Source: Oscillatoriales cyanobacterium CG2_30_40_61 (lineage in GTDB: Bacteria; Cyanobacteriota; Cyanobacteriia; Cyanobacteriales; Microcoleaceae). From it: DNA of 38,856 bases. Position numbers and translations under genes: made by a program. This document shows, piece after piece, positions 1 to 7,585 of this stretch; the stretch's first letter is position 1; each line of letters opens with the position of its first letter. A model generated the notes under the pieces. It had not been told where the DNA came from and searched no databases. It saw only the letters and a list, made by a program, of their open reading frames with translations. The stretch spans positions 1 through 38,856 of the forward strand of contig MNYZ01000009.1 of assembly GCA_001873365.1 (NCBI GenBank), given 5' to 3'.

Positions 1-9
1 TGCCTCCGG

Positions 10-64
10 TGCTCCCCCTGCTCCCCCTGCTCCCCCTGCTCCCCCTGCTCTCCCTGCTCTCCCT
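10..64. repeat. 9-bp tandem repeat (TGCTCCCCC type)
   Basis: About six units of TGCTCCCCC, decaying to TGCTCTCCC, run up to just before the ATG at 75. The tract stays open in the frame of the downstream gene and would encode a Leu/Pro-rich leader (LLPLLPLL) if an earlier start were used. I read it as an intergenic simple repeat rather than coding sequence. Confidence 0.8.
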
Positions 65-74
65 GCTCTCCTAT

Positions 75-983
75 ATGGACTTACTCCGATCGCTTCCCAT
101 TGGATTATATTTAGAACAACCGATTACTGGGTTACATCGTCTCGACGCCCGGGTTAAGTTAATTTGGTTAATGAGCTTTTTAGTGGCTCCTTTATTAGCT
201 AACCCGGCGTGGCGATTAGTTTTGGTTGGGTTATTAATTTTAATCACCCTATTGGCGCGAATTCCTTTGCGGGTTTGGAAGCGACAAATGGGGTGGTTAC
301 TGATGTTTTGCGGGTTATTATTTCTATTAAGTTGTGTTATGCCCGATGGTTTGGCAGTTAACCATCAACCTCGACTTCCCGAACAGGAATTAACCTTTTT
401 TTCTGGATCTGGATCAACAGAACCCCTACCGCAACCCAACTCCTATCGGTATGTATTATTTTCCCAAGGGCCCCTAGAAATTACCCGCTATTCCGTGGAT
501 TTAGCAATTAGGACAAGTACCCTATTATTTACCCTGGTTTATAGTACAAATTTGTATTTATTAACCACCGCTTCCGAAGAAATTGCCATGGCTTTAGAAA
601 GCCTCATGGAACCCCTACGAAAGTTAAAATTACCCGTTACCGAAATAGCCTTAACCCTGACTTTATCCCTGCGATTTTTCCCCTTAGTTTTAGAGGAAAT
701 TCAAAATTTAATCCGTTCTGTCAGAACCCGTGCGATTAATTGGAAAAAATTAGGACTACGACGCACCACCCAGGTTTGGTTAACCCTGGCGGAACGACTT
801 TTACAAAATTTATTATTACGCGCCGAACAAATTGCCAGCGCCATGCAGGTTCGGGGGTTCACCAGTCCCGATCAACATCGGGTAGAATGGCATCAACTTC
901 GGTTTAAACCCCTGGATGGAGTAGCTCTGATTTGTCTGATCGTATTCTGGAGTGTGCGGTTGGTTTGGGGAGGAGAAATTTGA
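75..983 (+). CDS. CbiQ/EcfT-family ECF transporter transmembrane (T) component
   Basis: This is the membrane coupling subunit of an energy-coupling factor importer, which links a substrate-binding S component to two ATPases for uptake of vitamins or metal ions. Hydrophobic segments lie near residues 25-65, 75-90, 145-170 and at the C-terminus. The two coupling-helix signatures of the family are visible: an RAINW segment after the helix FFPLVLEEI, and SAMQVRGF near the C-terminus (the Ala-Arg-Gly motif). I start at ATG 75 ([10 protein letters not shown], 302 residues) because the open frame upstream is only a 9-bp tandem repeat. No ATPase or S component is visible nearby, so the substrate cannot be assigned. 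Confidence 0.85.
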   Translation: MDLLRSLPIGLYLEQPITGLHRLDARVKLIWLMSFLVAPLLANPAWRLVLVGLLILITLLARIPLRVWKRQMGWLLMFCGLLFLLSCVMPDGLAVNHQPRLPEQELTFFSGSGSTEPLPQPNSYRYVLFSQGPLEITRYSVDLAIRTSTLLFTLVYSTNLYLLTTASEEIAMALESLMEPLRKLKLPVTEIALTLTLSLRFFPLVLEEIQNLIRSVRTRAINWKKLGLRRTTQVWLTLAERLLQNLLLRAEQIASAMQVRGFTSPDQHRVEWHQLRFKPLDGVALICLIVFWSVRLVWGGEI

Positions 984-1028
984 ATTGGGATTGTCAACCA
1001 ATAACCTAAAATAGTTCTGTCTCGTGAA

Positions 1029-2237
1029 CTACCCACACTTCTCTACAAGTAAGTGTGGGCTTCCAACTTCAATGGGGATAGCGTCTGAAGAAACAGAAGT
1101 TTGATCAGATGACTGACATCCCCTCAGTGTGGCAGTAGAGCTAGTTCCTAACTCCAGAACCCGCAAGGCTTCATTTTTGATGTTTATTGAGGCATTTATA
1201 TCACGGTCATGGGCTGTTTGACAGTGTTGACAAGTCCAGCTTCTAACATCAAGAGGTAAACTACTGACTTGATTTAGACAGACGTTACAAGTTTTAGAAG
1301 AAGAGAAAAATCTATTGATTTCGATATAGGTTTTCCCTTCTTTTTCGGCTTTGTATTTGAGCATTGTACAGAACATCCCCCATCCACAATCACTAATTGC
1401 CTTAGCTAACTTATGGTTTTTAACCATATTCTTAACCCCCAGATTTTCCACAGCAATCACTTGGTTTTCGTTGACTATCTTGCGGGATAGCTTGTGTAGA
1501 AAATCTTCTCGACAGCGAGAGATTTTAGCGTGGACTTTAGCGACTTTTAATCTAGCTTTTTGTCTACCATTGCTTCCTTTGACTTTTCGAGAAAGTTGTT
1601 GTTGTTTTCGCTTTAAGTTGCGTTGATGTTTAGCAAAATGTTTGGGGTTGCTATACTTGTCCCTATCACTGGTAATGGCAAAGTGGGTTAATCCTAAATC
1701 AATTCCAATTGCTTTTCCATTAGTTGATGGGTTAAGTAGTTGTTTACCATCATCAACTAACACAGATGCGTAATATTTTCCATCGGGATTCTTTGAAATA
1801 GTAACGGTTTTGATTGTCCCTTCAAATTCTCGGTGACGACGGCAATAAACCAACCCCACTTTACCGGGTAGTTTTAGATGATCTCCTTCAAACTTGACAT
1901 TCTGAGGATAATTAATTGATTGTCTACCATGTTTGGATTTAAATTGAGGTAATCTTGTCCGTTTTTCAAAGAAATTTTTGTAGGCTGTATATAAATTGAG
2001 AGCAACAACTTGTAAACACTGGGAGTAAGCATCTGTTAACCAAGGATATTCCTTTTTTAATTCAGGTAACAATCCTTGAATAGCTTTTCTGGATAATCCT
2101 TTTCCCGTTATTTTGTATGTTTTTTGGCACAAGTTTAGGGCATGATTCCAATACCAACGGCAACAGCCAAAGCTTTTTGCTAAGGCGATTTGCTGTTCGG
2201 GTGTTGGATATATGCGATGCTTGTATGCTTGAAACAT
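1029..2237 (-). CDS. tnpB: TnpB, RNA-guided nuclease of an IS200/IS605-type element
   Basis: TnpB proteins are RNA-guided DNA nucleases, related to the ancestors of Cas12, that help IS605-type elements persist. The N-terminus has the helix-turn-helix-like stretch MFQAYKHRIYPTPEQQ. The RuvC acids are in GIDLGL, AVENLG and HDRDINAS, and a four-Cys zinc ribbon (CNVC...CQHC) precedes the last acid. All catalytic acids and cysteines are present, so the protein may be active. The open frame extends to a TTG at 2249; I prefer ATG 2237 (402 residues), where family members start. The last codons run into the right-end hairpin at 1032-1059. Confidence 0.92.
   Translation of the reverse strand: MFQAYKHRIYPTPEQQIALAKSFGCCRWYWNHALNLCQKTYKITGKGLSRKAIQGLLPELKKEYPWLTDAYSQCLQVVALNLYTAYKNFFEKRTRLPQFKSKHGRQSINYPQNVKFEGDHLKLPGKVGLVYCRRHREFEGTIKTVTISKNPDGKYYASVLVDDGKQLLNPSTNGKAIGIDLGLTHFAITSDRDKYSNPKHFAKHQRNLKRKQQQLSRKVKGSNGRQKARLKVAKVHAKISRCREDFLHKLSRKIVNENQVIAVENLGVKNMVKNHKLAKAISDCGWGMFCTMLKYKAEKEGKTYIEINRFFSSSKTCNVCLNQVSSLPLDVRSWTCQHCQTAHDRDINASINIKNEALRVLELGTSSTATLRGCQSSDQTSVSSDAIPIEVGSPHLLVEKCG
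1032..1059 (-). ncRNA. Right-end hairpin; probable scaffold of the TnpB guide RNA (omega RNA)
   Basis: A perfect 9-bp stem (CCCACACTT/AAGTGTGGG) with a 10-nt loop lies inside the last codons of tnpB on the minus strand. In this family the guide RNA comes from the 3' end of the tnpB transcript plus the right end, and the guide reads into the flanking DNA. Here that flank is the minus-strand sequence below about position 1028. The RNA itself is inferred; only the hairpin is seen. Confidence 0.45.
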
Positions 2238-2278
2238 TGTCGCTTTCAAAACACTTTGATATACTTTAACATATTATT

Positions 2279-2313
2279 GTTGATTTTGTCGGGATTTACC
2301 GAACAAAATCAAC
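2279..2313. repeat. Imperfect palindrome upstream of tnpB
   Basis: GTTGATTTTGT (2279-2289) pairs with ACAAAATCAAC (2303-2313), with CGG/CCG continuing the stem towards the loop and one bulged A at 2302. It lies between the tnpB start and the left-end hairpin, and may be an element end or an operator/leader structure for tnpB. Confidence 0.5.
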
Positions 2314-2315
2314 TT

Positions 2316-2395
2316 GGGGGAGTCCATGTAACCCACACTGATTTTTGGTTATTTTTTGGTTTGGAAAAATTCAGTGTGGGACTTATAGCTCCCCC
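2316..2395. repeat. Left-end hairpin of the tnpB element
   Basis: A nested structure: outer arms GGGGGAG (2316-2322) and CTCCCCC (2389-2395) enclose CCCACACTGA (2332-2341) and TCAGTGTGGG (2371-2380). The inner core shares CCCACACT with the right-end hairpin, which supports reading it as the element's other end. Confidence 0.6.
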
Positions 2396-2447
2396 AAACC
2401 CCCTCGTCAGTTAAATCAAGCCATTAATTAGTTCGTTTTGAAACTGA

Positions 2448-2717
2448 ATGACCACAGAAACTTACATGAATCATCCCAACTTCGGGCTATTGTTCAAAAT
2501 ATGCGCCGTTGAGGATCATCAAGAACTATTTACAACCCTTTACGCCCAGCGCCTATTCTTTTTAGTGACTCAGGGGCCGCCCGGACTAAAATTTGAACCC
2601 ATTAGTCGTTCCGACGCCAAACTTTTGCTGGAAATTCGCCTGAGAATGCTCCGCCGCACTGGACAAGGGGAGGAATACAAAAAACTCCAAGAAGTCCATC
2701 GTAATACCTTTCAATAA
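2448..2717 (+). CDS. pipX: PipX, PII-interacting co-activator of NtcA
   Basis: PipX shuttles between the nitrogen sensor PII (GlnB) and the transcription activator NtcA, enhancing NtcA-dependent transcription when 2-oxoglutarate is high. The protein is 89 residues, the family's usual length. It carries the conserved Tudor-like N-terminal half (NHPNFGLLF, then TTLYAQRLFFLVT) and the helical C-terminus ending VHRNTFQ. The 35-nt gap to pipY fits the pipX-pipY pairing known in cyanobacteria. The tnpB element lies directly upstream and could have altered its promoter. Confidence 0.95.
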   Translation: MTTETYMNHPNFGLLFKICAVEDHQELFTTLYAQRLFFLVTQGPPGLKFEPISRSDAKLLLEIRLRMLRRTGQGEEYKKLQEVHRNTFQ

Positions 2718-2752
2718 TTTACCTAAAACCGCCCACCGCCAACTAACGTAAC

Positions 2753-3424
2753 ATGACTGATTTGATTACCGAAAATATTGCTAAAATTCGAGACTCTATT
2801 CCCGAGTCGGTGCGATTAATTGCGGTCACAAAGACAGTTTCTGTCGCAGCAATGCGGATCGCTTATCGGGCTGGAATTCGAGATTTCGCAGAAAATCGAG
2901 TCCAAGAAGCGGCGGAAAAATCTCCTCAACTCCAAGATCTTAGCGATATTACTTGGCATTTAATCGGTCATTTGCAAACTAATAAAGCCGAAAAAGCATT
3001 GCAACTGTTTCAATGGATTCAATCCGTAGATAGTCTAAAGTTAGCCCTACGTTTGAATCGTCTGGCTGGAGAGTTAGAATGTCAGCCCCAAGTTTGTCTT
3101 CAAGTTAAAATTATCCCCGATCCGAATAAGTTTGGCTGGACTATCCCCGAACTTTTGGCAGAATTACCCCAGTTAAATGACTGTCAGCATCTGAAAATTC
3201 AAGGTTTAATGACCATTCCCCCCTTGGGGTTAACCGAGTCCGAAACCCTAGATGTTTTTGACCGCAGCCGGGAATTAGCAGAAACAATTAGACAACAAAA
3301 TTGGACTAATATTAGGATGCAAGAATTATCCATGGGGATGTCAGAAGATTATCCTTTAGCTGTTCAAAAAGGTGCTACCATGATTCGACTAGGACGGATA
3401 ATTTTTGGCCAAAGGAGGAGTTAA
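2753..3424 (+). CDS. pipY: YggS/PipY-family PLP homeostasis protein
   Basis: This is a fold-type III pyridoxal-phosphate protein of the YggS/PROSC/PLPBP family, acting in vitamin B6 and amino-acid homeostasis; in cyanobacteria it is called PipY and is co-transcribed with pipX. The PLP lysine is K27 in LIAVTKTVS. FAENRVQE, WHLIGHLQTNK and the C-terminal LSMGMSEDYPLAVQKGATMIRLGR are family signatures (the last binds the phosphate). The length of 223 residues is normal. The ATG at 2753 gives a family-like N-terminus. Confidence 0.94.
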   Translation: MTDLITENIAKIRDSIPESVRLIAVTKTVSVAAMRIAYRAGIRDFAENRVQEAAEKSPQLQDLSDITWHLIGHLQTNKAEKALQLFQWIQSVDSLKLALRLNRLAGELECQPQVCLQVKIIPDPNKFGWTIPELLAELPQLNDCQHLKIQGLMTIPPLGLTESETLDVFDRSRELAETIRQQNWTNIRMQELSMGMSEDYPLAVQKGATMIRLGRIIFGQRRS

Positions 3425-3469
3425 ATACAACAATTCGGAGTAAAATGGGCGAGTCTTACACAAATTCAA

Positions 3470-3475
3470 TATAAT
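3470..3475 (+). promoter_or_regulatory. Possible -10 box upstream of sepF
   Basis: A TATAAT hexamer lies in the 119-bp gap between pipY and sepF, about 70 bp before the sepF start. No good -35 hexamer is visible at 16-18 bp, so the site is only suggestive of a separate sepF promoter. Confidence 0.3.
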
Positions 3476-3543
3476 CCCAACCCTCAACCCATCTAAACTA
3501 GAAGTTGAGTTGAAATTCTAAAGTCCTATAGGGAGACTAAATC

Positions 3544-4152
3544 GTGAACATTTTTAATAAACTTAAAGATTTTGTAGGGTTCAATGACTCTGTAGAATAC
3601 GATTACGAATACGACGAAACGGAGGGGAATCGCTACCTGGGTAACTATCCCCCCCCACAGGAACAGCCCGCCCCGACCATGGCGGCTGAAGATCCCCGGG
3701 TGTCTCGTCGTTCACAACGGTCTGCTGGATCGATTAATACTGGTGTCATGTCTGAAGTGGGAATTGGATCAACAATGAGTAATGTTATCGGAATGCCTGG
3801 CGCTCTGAATGGAATTTCTGAAGTAGTGGTGATGGAACCCCGCACCTTTGAAGAAATGCCTACGGCAATTCGCGCCCTCAAAGAACGCAAGTCTGTTGTA
3901 CTTAATTTAACCTTAATGGATCCCGATCAGGCCCAAAGAGCCGTTGATTTTGTTGCGGGTGGAACCTTCGCCCTCGACGGCCATCAAGAACGAATTGGGG
4001 AAAGCATTTTCCTGTTTACCCCCAGTTGCGTTCAGGTCAGAACCCAAGGTGGCGGCGTTGTCCACGAAGGCATCCCTCAAGCTCGCACCCCCCGCACCAG
4101 TACCCCGGCAGCCCCCCCCTGGCAGCCCGAAAGAGCGCAGGCTATTCAGTAA
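3544..4152 (+). CDS. sepF: SepF, FtsZ-membrane anchor for cell division
   Basis: SepF tethers FtsZ filaments to the membrane at the division site. Residues 1-20 (MNIFNKLKDFVGFNDSVEYD) form the amphipathic membrane-binding start typical of the family, followed by an acidic, then Pro/Ser-rich linker. The conserved SepF domain runs from about residue 94 (VVMEPRTFEEMP) through LNLTLMDPDQAQRAVDFVAGG to GESIFLFTPS near 160. A Pro/Thr-rich tail ends the 202-residue protein. The start is GTG with GGGAG at 3531-3535 about 8 nt upstream. It lies between pipY and proC, the usual cyanobacterial order. Confidence 0.94.
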   Translation: MNIFNKLKDFVGFNDSVEYDYEYDETEGNRYLGNYPPPQEQPAPTMAAEDPRVSRRSQRSAGSINTGVMSEVGIGSTMSNVIGMPGALNGISEVVVMEPRTFEEMPTAIRALKERKSVVLNLTLMDPDQAQRAVDFVAGGTFALDGHQERIGESIFLFTPSCVQVRTQGGGVVHEGIPQARTPRTSTPAAPPWQPERAQAIQ

Positions 4153-4162
4153 ATTAACTGAT

Positions 4163-4190
4163 GTAGAGGCGTTAAATCAAACGTCTCTGC
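4163..4190. repeat. Palindromic repeat, GTAGAGGCGTT/AACGTCTCT family
   Basis: A 28-bp imperfect palindrome begins GTAGAGGCGTT and ends AACGTCTCTGC, just after the sepF stop. A second copy is at 32293-32320. It is followed by A-rich sequence and could also act as a weak terminator. Confidence 0.75.
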
Positions 4191-4232
4191 AACTAAAAAA
4201 AGACTTTCCATTATTTTTTTTAGTATCTAAAC

Positions 4233-4309
4233 CCATTACCCATTACCTATTACCCATTACCTATTACCCATTACCTATTACCTATTACCCATTACCTATT
4301 ACCTATTCC
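4233..4309. repeat. Heptamer tandem repeat (CCATTAC/CTATTAC), 11 units
   Basis: Eleven back-to-back 7-bp units alternate CCATTAC and CTATTAC, ending CTATTCC, between sepF and proC. This is the short tandemly repeated (STRR) type common between cyanobacterial genes. Related tracts occur at 10761-10802, 16608-16649 and 21588-21622. Confidence 0.9.
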
Positions 4310-4336
4310 CCCATACTATCTACTGAATAAATATTT

Positions 4337-5143
4337 ATGTTTAAATTAGGTGTAATTGGTGGCGGGGTGATGGCAGAAGCCATCATATCCCGCCTAATTT
4401 CTGCCAATATTTATCAACCTGCTGAAATTATTATTAGTGACCCAAAATTAGATCGGCGTAATTATTTAGCCCAACATTATGGCGTGGCGATCGCGGATAA
4501 TAATAAACAAACAACCCAGGCAACAGCAGCCCTTTTATTAGCAATTAAACCCCAAATTTTTGGCGCGATCGCCACGGAATTAGCTGGGGTTGAAACCCTA
4601 TCAAAAAATACTGTGATTTTGTCTATTTTAGCGGGAGTTACCTTAAATAAATTAGAAACAGCCTTTCCCCACCATCCGGTAATTAGAATTATGCCCAATA
4701 CTCCGGCTACTGTTGGCGCGGGGGTAAGTGCGATCGCCTCTGGAAAATTGGTACAACCCGCCCATTTAGATATCACCAGAGGCATTTTTCAGGCTGTTGG
4801 AGACGTGGTAGAGGTGGCGGAGACACTAATGGATGCTGTTACCGGATTATCGGGTTCTGGCCCGGCTTATGTGGCGATTTTAATTGAAGCCTTGGCCGAT
4901 GGTGGAGTCGCCTCTGGACTCCCTAGAGCTATTGCCTCTAAATTAGCATTATCAACCGTATTAGGAACAGCCCAACTCCTATCAGAATCTAAGTTACATC
5001 CGGCCGAATTAAAAGACCGAGTTACCAGTCCGGGGGGAACAACAATTGCTGGGGTTTCCCAACTGGAAAAAGCCGGATTTCGTTCGGCATTAATTGAGGC
5101 GGTAAAAGCCGCAACTCAACGTTCAAAAGAGTTAGGCAGTTAG
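4337..5143 (+). CDS. proC: Pyrroline-5-carboxylate reductase (proline biosynthesis)
   Basis: ProC reduces 1-pyrroline-5-carboxylate to proline with NAD(P)H, the last step of proline synthesis. The Rossmann start LGVIGGGVMAEAII carries the dinucleotide loop. MPNTPATVGAG and VTGLSGSGPAYV are family signatures, and the C-terminal dimerisation domain includes KDRVTSPGGTTIAG. The length of 268 residues is normal. It begins 27 bp after the heptamer repeat tract. Confidence 0.96.
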   Translation: MFKLGVIGGGVMAEAIISRLISANIYQPAEIIISDPKLDRRNYLAQHYGVAIADNNKQTTQATAALLLAIKPQIFGAIATELAGVETLSKNTVILSILAGVTLNKLETAFPHHPVIRIMPNTPATVGAGVSAIASGKLVQPAHLDITRGIFQAVGDVVEVAETLMDAVTGLSGSGPAYVAILIEALADGGVASGLPRAIASKLALSTVLGTAQLLSESKLHPAELKDRVTSPGGTTIAGVSQLEKAGFRSALIEAVKAATQRSKELGS

Positions 5144-5144
5144 T

Positions 5145-5189
5145 GTAGTAAGCCCTTTAGGGCTGAATGAGGCGTGAACGCCTCACTAC
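5145..5189. repeat. Palindromic repeat, GTAGTAAGCCC...CACTAC family, copy 1
   Basis: A 45-bp element beginning 2 nt after the proC stop. Its ends GTAGT/ACTAC are complementary and enclose two hairpins, AGCCCTTTAGGGCT and GAGGCGTGAACGCCTC. Other copies: 9676-9717, 29463-29482 (half) and 31028-31072. Confidence 0.85.
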
Positions 5190-5210
5190 TTGGTTAATAT
5201 TAATTTTATT

Positions 5211-5378
5211 TTAGGCGATCGCTATTACCAAAATCAAGGCGATCGCAAATAAAATAATAAATGTCCAAATAGAATCGGGTTGATTCAGACGTTTTTCGCG
5301 ATCGCATTTCAAACACACATAATGATCGGGGTCTTGGGAATTTCTCACCCAGTTGCAGAAGGTTTTGTTACAGGTCAT
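5211..5378 (-). CDS. Small Cys-rich protein with C-terminal membrane helix (hypothetical)
   Basis: A 55-residue frame from ATG 5378 to TAA 5211. The N-terminal half has four cysteines (C3, C8, and CLKC at 22-25) in a charged stretch, suggesting a small metal-binding knuckle. The C-terminal half (about 38-55, WTFIILFAIALILVIAIA) is one membrane helix. Several HIP1-like GCGATCGC sites fall inside the coding region. No good ribosome binding site is visible. I do not recognise a named family; the Cys pattern plus helix makes it more likely real than chance. Confidence 0.5.
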   Translation of the reverse strand: MTCNKTFCNWVRNSQDPDHYVCLKCDREKRLNQPDSIWTFIILFAIALILVIAIA

Positions 5379-5437
5379 AATATTAGGATTTGGGGTAATA
5401 ATTACAACAGAAGATTGATTGATATTTGATCATGTTC

Positions 5438-5465
5438 GTAGGGGTGAGGCGCGCCTCACCCCTAC
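5438..5465. repeat. Perfect 28-bp palindrome
   Basis: GTAGGGGTGAGGCG is followed immediately by its exact reverse complement, with no loop spacer. It lies 4 nt beyond the stop of the minus-strand gene ending at 5470 and could act as its transcript end, but no T-tract follows on either strand. The GTAGGGG/CCCCTAC ends resemble the longer repeat at 21464-21524. Confidence 0.85.
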
Positions 5466-5469
5466 AGGT

Positions 5470-5949
5470 TTATAAAGAAATCAAGAGCATTACGCTACCC
5501 ATGAAATTGCCGATTTCTACCGCCATAACTTCCTCATTGCACACCCGACCCCAGTGAGAAACTCGATCTAACAAATAATCTAAATTGTTCGCTAAGGTAG
5601 GGGTATCACTAAACGACTTAATTAATAAAATTTCGTCGGGTACTAATTCTTTATAGGAATTTTCCCAGAGTCCTAGAAGTCCATTTTGCATAGTGACACC
5701 ACCTAATGCGCGGGTAAAATCAGTGGCTAAAGCTTTACCTTGAGCAAAGTGGCGATCAGGGAAATAGCAGGCGATAGATACTTCTGCTAATTGAATTTTG
5801 GCGGGATAATCAACAATTTTAGATAAAACTTGTTCGGGTAAAATTTGATTAGCTTGGGTGATCATAGAGGTATTTTTTTGTTGCATTGCCATTTTAATTG
5901 TTGGGTCGTTTTGGGCAAGTTCATTAAGAATATTGTGAATTGATTGCAT
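5470..5949 (-). CDS. Hypothetical protein, 159 residues
   Basis: I do not recognise this protein. It begins MQSIHNILNELAQNDPTIKM from ATG 5949 and looks soluble and mostly helical, with short hydrophobic stretches and a hydrophobic end (FMGSVMLLISL). There is no signal peptide, no clear metal motif and only two cysteines. It is divergent from the pseudogene starting at 6227, with a shared 260-bp upstream region holding three exact TAAAATGTAA repeats. The perfect palindrome at 5438-5465 follows its stop codon. Confidence 0.75.
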   Translation of the reverse strand: MQSIHNILNELAQNDPTIKMAMQQKNTSMITQANQILPEQVLSKIVDYPAKIQLAEVSIACYFPDRHFAQGKALATDFTRALGGVTMQNGLLGLWENSYKELVPDEILLIKSFSDTPTLANNLDYLLDRVSHWGRVCNEEVMAVEIGNFMGSVMLLISL

Positions 5950-6047
5950 GGTTTTGTTCCTCGAAACGTTAATTTTTGCTGTTGCAGTTCTTTAGAATCA
6001 CTTCAGCTATAGTGATATTTTCGGAAATTTTAAGTTTAATTTGGTTG

Positions 6048-6143
6048 TAAAATGTAAGCACTTATTTGATGATATTTTTAGATTAAAAGTCAGAAAAGTA
6101 TTAAAATGTAATCCGAAGTTTTGTCACTAATTTTAAAATGTAA
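6048..6143. promoter_or_regulatory. Three exact TAAAATGTAA direct repeats between divergent genes
   Basis: The 10-mer TAAAATGTAA occurs at 6048-6057, 6102-6111 and 6134-6143, same orientation, spaced 54 and 32 bp, in the region between the gene starting at 5949 (minus) and the one at 6227 (plus). Repeated identical words in a divergent promoter region suggest operator sites, though AT-rich chance repeats are possible. No regulator is identified. Confidence 0.3.
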
Positions 6144-6192
6144 GAAAAAGTATGATCTTGGGATTAGGTAGGCAAAAAGACAAGTTTTTTAC

Positions 6193-6198
6193 TATAAT
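6193..6198 (+). promoter_or_regulatory. Consensus -10 box upstream of the vMAP-type pseudogene
   Basis: A perfect TATAAT lies about 30 bp before the ATG at 6227. No convincing -35 hexamer is present at the expected distance. A start near 6205 would leave a short leader with an AGG ribosome site. Confidence 0.4.
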
Positions 6199-6226
6199 AA
6201 AACTGAGGTGAATGAGGCAATTGGTG

Positions 6227-7214
6227 ATGAGTAACAATTCAAGGTTTACTTGGGATGAAGCAAAAATGATCGCTAATCAGATTCTTAAAGAAAAATATGG
6301 GTTGATGAATGAACTAGAAATTGCTATTCTTCAAGCCGTTTGGAATCATGAAGATTATAAAGATGTTGCGGGTAAAGAATTTAAGGATTATACTTATATA
6401 AGAGGAGTCGCCAGTGATTTGTGGAAAAAATTATCCGATATTTGGGGAGTAAAAGTAACTCGAACAAAAGTTATAAATGGTTTAGAACAGGAATGGTTGA
6501 AAAGTCAAAATACTAAATTTATTAGTGACGGGGGAGATAATAATTTAATTTTAGAATCTCCTGATGATGGGCCAGTTGGTTTAAATTCTGGGTTTTATGT
6601 GGTGCGGGGTTCTACGGAAACAGGTATTTCCTTATACTGAAACCGTTAATACTTTTGCCACTTTATTGCGAAGTTGGCATGAAGAATCGAAAAAAATGGA
6701 GATTTGGAAAAAGCTACGGATGGTTTTATTATATTCAACCAAGATTTATGTTAAATTACCTGATAAACAATCCCCTTTTAATGTCGGTGTTCCCGTAGAT
6801 TTAACAGAATTTAATTCTAAAGCGGTGCAAGATTTAGCGGTACGTCATCAGTTAAAATTAACAGAAAATCAAATTAATCAACTGATGACAATAATTGGGG
6901 GGTTTCCTTATTTGGTGCGGTTGGCATTTTACCGTTTAGCTCGTCAAGAGATTAGCTTTGAACAGTTATTAACAACAGCATCAAGGGATGATGGAATTTA
7001 TGGTCATTATTTAAGGAATCACTGGGCTGATTTACAAGATAATATAGAGTTAAAGATTGCATTTAAGGAGGTAATTATGTCAGACAATCCAGTTAAGTTT
7101 GAACAAATAGTAGAGTTTAAACTATTAGCAACTTCATTAGTTAAATATGAAGGTAATAGTTTGATTCCCAGTTGTCATTTATATCGAGATTATTTTAGAG
7201 AAAAATTCCTGTAG
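6227..7214 (+). pseudogene. vMAP-type HTH + AAA-like ATPase gene, broken by internal deletion and frameshift
   Basis: Residues from ATG 6227 (MSNNSRFTWDEAKMIANQIL) match the HTH domain that opens cyanobacterial vWA/MoxR-associated (vMAP) AAA-like proteins, leading into the family entry motif (GPVGLNSGFYVVRGSTET). The family would continue into the Walker A segment (RQMGKTSL type), but the frame hits TGA at 6638. An overlapping frame resumes near 6625 with VFPYTETVNTFATLLRSWHE, the later part of the same ATPase domain, and runs to 7214 ending LYRDYFREKFL. The Walker A and B regions are missing and the reading frame shifts at the junction near 6620-6626. The ATPase cannot be functional; the HTH part might still be expressed. 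Confidence 0.8.
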
Positions 7215-7274
7215 GGATCTATATATAATCTGTGTAAATTTTAGCCTAAAATCCATACTTGAACCGCTAGATTT

Positions 7275-7433
7275 GATCCCCCTAAATCCCCCTTCCCAAG
7301 GGGGACTTTGACTAACTATCTGGTTCCCCCTTAAAAAGCAGGACTTTGACTAACTATCCGGTTCCCCTCTCAAAAAGCAGGACTTTGACTAACTCTCCAG
7401 TTCCCCCCTTTTTAAGGGGGGTTAGGGGGGATC
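7275..7433. repeat. GATCCCCCTAA...TTAGGGGGGATC palindromic repeat array
   Basis: Part of the 371-bp gap between the pseudogene and the next ATPase. GATCCCCCTAAATCCCCC opens the array and an inverted GGGGTTAGGGGGGATC closes it. Inside, a unit of about 50 bp (GGACTTTGACTAACTATC, then GGTTCCCCC and A-rich sequence) is repeated three times with drift. It is the same family as the repeats at 9404, 20410-20761 and 24114. The rest of the gap (7434-7585) is AT-rich with no gene visible. Confidence 0.85.
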
Positions 7434-7585
7434 AACTAGGGAATAGGAACAAATTAATAGACCTGATCAAGACAGGTTTATAATAGTTAAGGGTGAGATT
7501 TATAACTTTTTTAAACCCGCACCTACAGAATTAAATATTGCTTTAATCTTGAAATATAAAATGATAAATTATGGAGGATTAAACG

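Larger units (their letters stand above)
1020..2400 (-). mobile_element. IS200/IS605-type (tnpB-only, IS1341-like) element
   Basis: A tnpB gene sits between the T-component gene and pipX with no tnpA (Y1 transposase) beside it. Imperfect palindromes with the same core lie at both ends: CCCACACTT/AAGTGTGGG at 1032-1040/1051-1059 beyond the 3' side of tnpB, and CCCACACTGA/TCAGTGTGGG at 2332-2341/2371-2380 beyond its 5' side. Subterminal hairpins are how this superfamily marks its ends. A further stem lies at 2279-2292/2299-2313. Exact boundaries are not resolvable without an empty site; those given are approximate. Confidence 0.8.

Noticed and set aside
9-74. Earlier start for the ECF T component
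   Set aside because: The extra 22 residues come from a 9-bp tandem repeat (LLPLLPLL), and family members start at [10 protein letters not shown]-like sequence.
3944-4330. 128-residue ORF over the sepF end and heptamer repeats
   Set aside because: Wrong frame over sepF and then pure repeat peptides.
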